The notes under the pieces are model-generated. The model was not told where the DNA came from and did not search any database. It saw only the letters and a list, made by a program, of their open reading frames with translations. A stretch of 64,000 bases of DNA, taken from the NCBI GenBank assembly GCA_944389835.1, contig CALXNU010000002.1:1-64000 (forward strand). The letters run 5' to 3'. Position 1 is the stretch's first letter, and every line of letters starts with the position of its first letter. This DNA comes from an uncultured Succinivibrionaceae bacterium (lineage in GTDB: Bacteria > Pseudomonadota > Gammaproteobacteria > Enterobacterales > Succinivibrionaceae). The translations under genes were made by a program, and so were the position numbers. Of this stretch, positions 59,537 to 64,000 are shown piece after piece.

Positions 59537-60688
59537 TTAAGAGAGGGCGGCTAAAATGTCGTCCTTTTTATTAGTCTCTTCCCAAGGGAAACCGTCACGA
59601 CCGAAGTGACCATAAGTTGCTGTAGGCTTATAGATTGGACGTAAGAGATTTAACATCTTAATAAGTCCATATGGTCTTAAGTCAAAGACTTCTGCTACTG
59701 CCTTGGAAATTTGCTCATCGTTATACTTCTTTGATGTGCCAAAGGTATTTACGCTAATGGATACAGGCTTGGCAACACCAATTGCATAGGAGACTTGAAT
59801 CTCACATCTTGAGGCAATACCTGCGGCTACCACGTTCTTGGCGACATAACGGGCAGCGTAGGCTGCAGATCTGTCAACCTTAGATGGATCTTTACCTGAG
59901 AAAGCACCACCACCGTGACGGGCGGCACCACCGTAGGTATCAACGATGATCTTGCGTCCGGTTAAGCCACAGTCACCAACCGGACCTCCGATTACGAAAC
60001 GGCCGGTAGGATTAATAAAATACTTAGTATTTTTAGTAAGGTAGGCAGATGGAATAACCTTTTTGATGATCTCCTCTTGTACGCCTTCAATTACGGAGGA
60101 GAGGGAGACATCAGGGCTGTGCTGTGTGGAAAGCACTACGGTATCCACACTGTTAATGCTCCCGTCATCATTGTAGAGGAAGGTCACTTGTGATTTGGCA
60201 TCTGGGCGTAACCACGGAATAATGCCTTTGCGTCTGACCTCGCTTTGGCGCATGACTAAAAGGTGAGCGTAGGTAATGGCAGCAGGCATTAAAACGGCAG
60301 TTTCATTGCAAGCGTAACCAAACATTAAACCTTGATCGCCTGCACCTTGATCTTCTGGGCTTTCACGCTCCACACCTTGATTAATATCAGGGCTTTGCTT
60401 GCCTAAAGCATTTAAAAAGGCACAGTAGTGACCATCAAAACCAACTTCAGTTGAGTTATAGCCAATATCACAGACCGTTTTTCTAACGACACTTTCAAGA
60501 TCGACATTAGCAGTTGAATTAACCTCACCTGCAAGTACTACCATACCGGTTTTAACTAAAGTTTCACAGGCTACGTGAGCTTTAGGATCTTGGGCTAAAA
60601 AGGCATCTAAAACTGCATCAGAGATCTGATCTGCAACTTTATCTGGATGTCCTTCAGATACTGATTCTGAAGTAAATAATCTGGACAT
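59537..60688 (-). CDS. metK: S-adenosylmethionine synthetase
   Basis: 383-residue enzyme: methionine + ATP to SAM. N-terminal [25 protein letters not shown], the motif [12 protein letters not shown], and the glycine loop [19 protein letters not shown] are all intact. The longest possible reading starts at 60745, but the ATG at 60688 gives [17 protein letters not shown], the family start, and has AGGA 8 nt upstream; the length then equals that of E. coli MetK within one residue. It has no clear riboswitch in the short upstream spacer. Monocistronic. Confidence 0.97.
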   Translation of the reverse strand: MSRLFTSESVSEGHPDKVADQISDAVLDAFLAQDPKAHVACETLVKTGMVVLAGEVNSTANVDLESVVRKTVCDIGYNSTEVGFDGHYCAFLNALGKQSPDINQGVERESPEDQGAGDQGLMFGYACNETAVLMPAAITYAHLLVMRQSEVRRKGIIPWLRPDAKSQVTFLYNDDGSINSVDTVVLSTQHSPDVSLSSVIEGVQEEIIKKVIPSAYLTKNTKYFINPTGRFVIGGPVGDCGLTGRKIIVDTYGGAARHGGGAFSGKDPSKVDRSAAYAARYVAKNVVAAGIASRCEIQVSYAIGVAKPVSISVNTFGTSKKYNDEQISKAVAEVFDLRPYGLIKMLNLLRPIYKPTATYGHFGRDGFPWEETNKKDDILAALS

Positions 60689-60797
60689 TTGAAAAATCCT
60701 ATTTAAGGCTTGTACGTCAAGTTCGAGGGGGTCGGACGCAATCAAACTTAATATAGCAAATTATTAGTATTATTTTAAGAGAAAACTATAAAAAGCA

Positions 60798-61487
60798 TTA
60801 GGTGCGCTTAGCTTTACTTACCCGTCTTGTTTTACGCGTTTTTCTAAAGAAAAGATTAAAGCCACCAGAGCCTCCTAATAATAAAAAGGGCAGGCTCTCT
60901 TTTAAACCTAAGTTTTGCAGATTGTTAATCCCAGGCATTAAATTTACACAAGAGCTACTTAAAAGATAGGCTTGGGCAAGGGTGCCTGGATTTAGATTTA
61001 AGATTTTTCTTAAGGTAAGTCTTTGATAGCGAAGTTTACTTACAAAGACCATAATTAAAGCCACTAAAGGTCCTTGCTTTAGCGCTTCAACTTTTAAGTT
61101 TTGAAGGTTTAAATTCTCCAAATTAAAAGTACTTAAGATCCCTTGTAATTTATCTTCAAGTTTAAAGTTATCAAGCCCTAAAAGCCCCACGGGCACTAAA
61201 ACTAAAAGCAAGAGCGCTAACCTGTCTGATTTAAAGAGCATGGCCTTTGCTTTGTGATTTAAAGTTAAAGCAAATAAAGCACCTAAGAGGGCGGCAAGTG
61301 GGGGCGGGAGTTTTTCCAAATTTAAATTTTGCGCCAAATAATAGCCCACTATCGCACCTAAGCTTGCTTTAAAAAAGGCTTTTAAATTGGAGCTTACAAA
61401 GGATGCCGGATCTGGAATTAAAATTGAGCAGATTAAAGTTAAAAGTACGGCAATAAAAGGTAACAGGGGTAATAAATCGTTAAACAT
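60798..61487 (-). CDS. Leucine-rich membrane protein, unknown
   Basis: 229 residues with about five hydrophobic stretches (3-24, 36-53, 60-77, 88-105 and a weaker one around 138-150) and a strongly basic C-terminus (FRKTRKTRRVSKAKRT). The middle carries a run of Leu/Asn-Leu units (NFKLEDKLQGILSTFNLENLNLQNLKVEAL, about 106-135) which looks like a short leucine-rich or amphipathic stretch. No family is recognised. It lies upstream of metK on the same strand with a 109-nt gap and is divergent from the dehydrogenase at 61545. The ORF is long and the hydrophobic pattern is regular, so it is probably real. Confidence 0.55.
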   Translation of the reverse strand: MFNDLLPLLPFIAVLLTLICSILIPDPASFVSSNLKAFFKASLGAIVGYYLAQNLNLEKLPPPLAALLGALFALTLNHKAKAMLFKSDRLALLLLVLVPVGLLGLDNFKLEDKLQGILSTFNLENLNLQNLKVEALKQGPLVALIMVFVSKLRYQRLTLRKILNLNPGTLAQAYLLSSSCVNLMPGINNLQNLGLKESLPFLLLGGSGGFNLFFRKTRKTRRVSKAKRT

Positions 61488-61544
61488 AAATAAATCACAA
61501 ACTTTGCTAAAATTTAAAATTTAAGTTCTATTTTAGGAGGATTT

Positions 61545-62414
61545 ATGGCAATTTCCAAGATTGGCTTTATTGGTACGGGCGTGATGGGCTTTTCAATGGC
61601 CTCCCATCTTTTAGATAAAGGCTATAGCGTAAAAGTTTACAATCGCAGTAAGGAAAAAGCTCTACCTTTGGCACAAAAGGGCGCTACAGTTTGTGAGAGT
61701 ATTGAAGAGTGTGTAAAAGATTGTGATCTAGTATTAAGCATCGTAGGCTTTGTAAGTGATGTAAAAGAAGTCTGGCTTGGGGACAAGGGTGCTTTAAACT
61801 TCATGAAAAAAGACTCGATTGGGGTGGACATGACCACTTCAACTCCAAGTTTGGCCCAAGAAATTGCCTGTGATGGTGCAAAAAGAGGCCTTTTAATTGC
61901 CGATGCTCCCGTGACAGGTGGTGATGTGGGAGCGCGCAATGGTACTTTAACGGTGCTATTTGGTGGGGATGAGTCTTTGTATGAGACTTTAAAAGAGGTC
62001 TTTAGTGCCTTTTCTAAAACCTATGTGCGCTTTGGTAATGCAGGGGCAGGGCAGCTTACTAAAGCTTGCAATCAAATTGCCATTGCCGCAGGCATGATGG
62101 CTTTGTGTGAGGCTTTAGCTTTTTCTAAAGCCACAGGTCTTGATACGCAAAAGGTTTTAGAGACTCTACAAGGCGGGGCGGCAGGCTCTTTTTCTATGAA
62201 CTCCTATGGCCCACGCATTTTAAAGGGTGATTTTAAGCCAGGCTTTTTCTTAAAGCATTTTGTCAAAGATTTAAAGATTGCCCTAGAGGTGGCCCGTGAG
62301 CATGATCTAAACCTTGAAGGTACGGCTTTAGCCTTGAAATTATATGAAAAATTGCAAAATGAAGGCTTTGGGGATTTAGGTACGCAAGCTTTGTACAAAA
62401 TTTACGAGAATTAA
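61545..62414 (+). CDS. Beta-hydroxyacid dehydrogenase (3-hydroxyisobutyrate / tartronate semialdehyde reductase family)
   Basis: 289-residue NAD(P) oxidoreductase. Rossmann motif GFIGTGVMGFSMASHLLDKGY (7-27), substrate motif DAPVTGGDVGARNGTLTV (120-137), and catalytic K173 in GNAGAGQLTKACNQIAIA. The family reduces tartronate semialdehyde to glycerate or oxidises 3-hydroxyisobutyrate; which applies is not resolved. AGGAGG lies 6 nt before the ATG, a strong ribosome binding site. No glyoxylate carboligase gene is in the window. The nearest relative in role could be the HprA-like gene at 2809, as both touch glycerate metabolism. Confidence 0.85.
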   Translation: MAISKIGFIGTGVMGFSMASHLLDKGYSVKVYNRSKEKALPLAQKGATVCESIEECVKDCDLVLSIVGFVSDVKEVWLGDKGALNFMKKDSIGVDMTTSTPSLAQEIACDGAKRGLLIADAPVTGGDVGARNGTLTVLFGGDESLYETLKEVFSAFSKTYVRFGNAGAGQLTKACNQIAIAAGMMALCEALAFSKATGLDTQKVLETLQGGAAGSFSMNSYGPRILKGDFKPGFFLKHFVKDLKIALEVAREHDLNLEGTALALKLYEKLQNEGFGDLGTQALYKIYEN

Positions 62415-62787
62415 GGGTAAATTTTCCGTAAACGTTTGCATAATTTAAACTTTATAAATTTATTTATAATTTGCGGGGATCATCATGATCCCTTATTCCA
62501 TCACAAAATAAAACCTACCTAAACTTCATTTTAGGGCTAAAAAACTTAGCTTGACTTTTAATAAAATTGTGCTTTTTTACGTGCCTTTTGCGTTGCGAAA
62601 ATTTGAGAAGTGCATCATGTTTCTTAATTTCGATACACAAAAAGGGCAAGCTTTTTAGTACAATCAATGAAAGCTTCAAGCGTATTAGCGCGCAAACTCT
62701 AACTTTAGAGCTTGAAAAGTGCTTATGTGGGCTTAAGTAAGGTTATTTTTGCCATCTTAGATTTTGGTATAAAACTTAGGAGTTATC
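62415..62787. other. Spacer with LacI-type palindrome and small hairpin
   Basis: 373 bp without credible ORF. It contains the palindrome at 62428-62439 and a GGGATCA/TGATCCC hairpin at 62476-62492 (TCA loop) which could end the upstream transcript; it lacks a real T-run. Confidence 0.5.
62428..62439. promoter_or_regulatory. LacI/PurR-type palindrome, second copy
   Basis: GTAAACGTTTGC, sharing the 10-bp core AAACGTTTGC with the reverse complement of 32988-32999. Confidence 0.45.
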
Positions 62788-63438
62788 ATGCGTTTTTTCA
62801 TTGATACTGCAAACGTCGACGAGATCCGTAAAGCCAACGATATGGGCGTTATCTGCGGTGTTACCACCAACCCATCTTTAATTGCTAAAGAAGGTCGTGA
62901 TTTTAAAGAAGTTATCAAAGAGATCGCTTCAATTGTTGATGGCCCAATTTCAGGTGAAGTTAAGGCTACTACCTTAGATGCTGAGGGCATGATCAAAGAG
63001 GCCCGTGAGATTGCCGCTATTCACCCAAATATGATCGTTAAGATCCCAATGACCGTTGAAGGTTTAAAGGCTTGCCATATGTGCAAGGTTGAGGGCATTA
63101 AGACTAACTTAACCTTAATCTTCTCTGCAAACCAAGCTTTATTAGCCGCTCGTGCTGGTGCTACCTATGTTTCTCCATTCTTAGGCCGCTTAGACGATAT
63201 TTCACAGCCTGGTATCGATCTTATCCGTCAAATCGCAGATATCTTTGCTGTAGGCGATATTGATGCTCAAATTATTTGCGCCTCTGTTCGTAACCCAATT
63301 CACGTCACCGACTGCGCTTTAGCAGGTGCTGATATTGCTACTGTTCCATATAAGGTAATTGAGCAAATGACCAAGCACCCATTAACCGATCAAGGCATTG
63401 CTAAGTTCCAAGCCGACTATAGAAAGGTTTTTGGTTAA
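62788..63438 (+). CDS. tal: Transaldolase, TalC/FSA family
   Basis: 216-residue TIM-barrel aldolase. Schiff-base Lys K85 in [12 protein letters not shown]-terminal [32 protein letters not shown] is the family block. FSA-type enzymes have Gln in the position of E57 (SGEVKATT) and Tyr in the position of F131 ([10 protein letters not shown]); Glu and Phe here favour true transaldolase over fructose-6-phosphate aldolase. It connects the pentose phosphate route with glycolysis. Codons are notably 'optimal', as in highly expressed genes. AGGAG lies about 5 nt upstream of the ATG, and a good terminator follows. Confidence 0.93.
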   Translation: MRFFIDTANVDEIRKANDMGVICGVTTNPSLIAKEGRDFKEVIKEIASIVDGPISGEVKATTLDAEGMIKEAREIAAIHPNMIVKIPMTVEGLKACHMCKVEGIKTNLTLIFSANQALLAARAGATYVSPFLGRLDDISQPGIDLIRQIADIFAVGDIDAQIICASVRNPIHVTDCALAGADIATVPYKVIEQMTKHPLTDQGIAKFQADYRKVFG

Positions 63439-63460
63439 TAAAAAGATAAATTTCACAAAG

Positions 63461-63480
63461 CCGAAGTCGCAAGACTTCGG
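63461..63480 (+). terminator. Transaldolase terminator
   Basis: 8-bp stem CCGAAGTC/GACTTCGG with a GCAA tetraloop, followed by TTTT. Preceding A residues extend the stem. Confidence 0.85.
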
Positions 63481-63503
63481 TTTTAATTTGGGCAGGGATT
63501 AAT

Positions 63504-64000
63504 ATGTTAAAAAAATATAAAGCTTATCTAGCACTTATTGCCTTATTTATTTTAGTAGTAGTTCTATTCTTTTTAAATCGCGCTTTAGCTTTATATCAAT
63601 TTGATAAAACAATTCAAGGCTTTAATCAAAAAGTACAATTAATCTCCGCCAAATTTATTTTGCCAAAAACTTCACTAAGTTATGAAATTGTAGATAAGGG
63701 TTTATTTTCAAGTGATCTTAAACTTATTATCGACGATGGTGATAAAAAGCAAAATTTAACTGCAACCTTAGATTATGATCTTTTAGGCTCAACTTTAAGT
63801 TTTGATGGCTCAAAGCTTTTACAAGAAGATCTAAATTACCTAAATCTTTTAGGTACTTCTTTTGATTTTGGCGGGCTTAATGCGCCACAAACAGAATTTA
63901 AAGCTGAACTTGAAGGCAAAATCTTCCCCTTCTACTCAACCTTTAAGGCTAGTGTGAAATGCCCATACCTTGAAGGGGGCAAGAGTTTGACAAGTGATTT
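63504..64000 (+). CDS. DUF945/YdgA-like protein, N-terminal part, cut by window edge
   Basis: About 165 residues visible. One N-terminal TM anchor or uncleaved signal (YLALIALFILVVVLFFLNRALAL), then a periplasmic strand-rich region. The stretch SLSYEIVDKGLFSSDLKLII matches the 'Y...G.FSS.L.L' pattern of E. coli YdgA, family DUF945, whose role is unknown but membrane-anchored. GGCAGGGA precedes the ATG. The end lies beyond the window. Confidence 0.6.
   Translation, partial: MLKKYKAYLALIALFILVVVLFFLNRALALYQFDKTIQGFNQKVQLISAKFILPKTSLSYEIVDKGLFSSDLKLIIDDGDKKQNLTATLDYDLLGSTLSFDGSKLLQEDLNYLNLLGTSFDFGGLNAPQTEFKAELEGKIFPFYSTFKASVKCPYLEGGKSLTSD

Noticed and set aside
1-64000. tRNA, rRNA, insertion sequence, prophage or integrative element
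   Set aside because: No cloverleaf-like segment, rRNA block, transposase, integrase or phage structural gene was recognised; gene content looks like core chromosome.

Overview
The window reads as chromosomal DNA of an AT-rich gammaproteobacterium with a polar-type flagellar and chemotaxis locus. Supporting it are RNase II, BamE, the YqcC family, endonuclease I followed by rsmE, long-form QueF, and the gene order flhA-flhF-flhG-fliA-cheY-cheZ-cheA-cheB-motor pair-parC-parP-cheW, known from polarly flagellated Vibrio, Shewanella and Pseudomonas. FeoAB, a short CstA, many sugar genes and the low GC would suit an anaerobe or facultative anaerobe such as the Succinivibrionaceae; that placement is inference. 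I recognised no rRNA or tRNA gene, CRISPR array, insertion sequence or prophage.

Layout. 1-8.3 kb: RNase II (cut by the window edge), an MFS transporter, a small membrane protein, a D-2-hydroxyacid dehydrogenase coupled to cutC, and a three-gene envelope operon (aspartyl-type protease, inactive-transglutaminase/multi-TM protein, ATP-grasp ligase). 9.0-15.4 kb: a sugar operon with an isomerase/epimerase, a ribose-type ABC importer, an RpiR/SIS regulator and a PfkB kinase; two related palindromes lie ahead of its first gene. 15.4-23.4 kb: a patatin-like lipase, a putative three-gene unit (1000-residue exported protein, HD phosphohydrolase, orphan galactose-binding-like protein), an AEC transporter and an outer-membrane barrel-like protein. 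23.4-31 kb: glnA-gltB-gltD, the complete GS-GOGAT ammonium assimilation route in one strand-consistent block. 31.3-39.6 kb: short CstA, FeoAB, small envelope genes, bamE, ybaK, a YjfB-like motility protein with a sigma-28-type promoter, a SIMPL protein and yqcC. 39.6-56.3 kb: the flagellar/chemotaxis block, which starts with a good sigma-54-type promoter before flhA and ends with a very long DUF2802-like protein. 56.3-64 kb: queF, rsmE, endA, a DUF5718-like gene, metK, a membrane protein, a beta-hydroxyacid dehydrogenase, a TalC-type transaldolase and the start of a DUF945/YdgA-like gene.

How the parts work together. FlhF and FlhG set flagellar position and number, and FliA switches on late genes, probably including the YjfB-like gene at 37.9 kb. 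CheA/CheW/CheY/CheZ/CheB form the signalling core, and ParC/ParP place arrays at the pole. Unusual here are long low-complexity linkers in CheA, CheB and ParP and the extended tail of the DUF2802-like protein. The least explained units are the exported protein/HD/MglB-like operon, the sugar operon whose substrate cannot be read from sequence, and the protease/transglutaminase/ATP-grasp operon. Several start codons were moved from the longest possible start on the basis of Shine-Dalgarno spacing, promoters or family N-termini; each case is stated.
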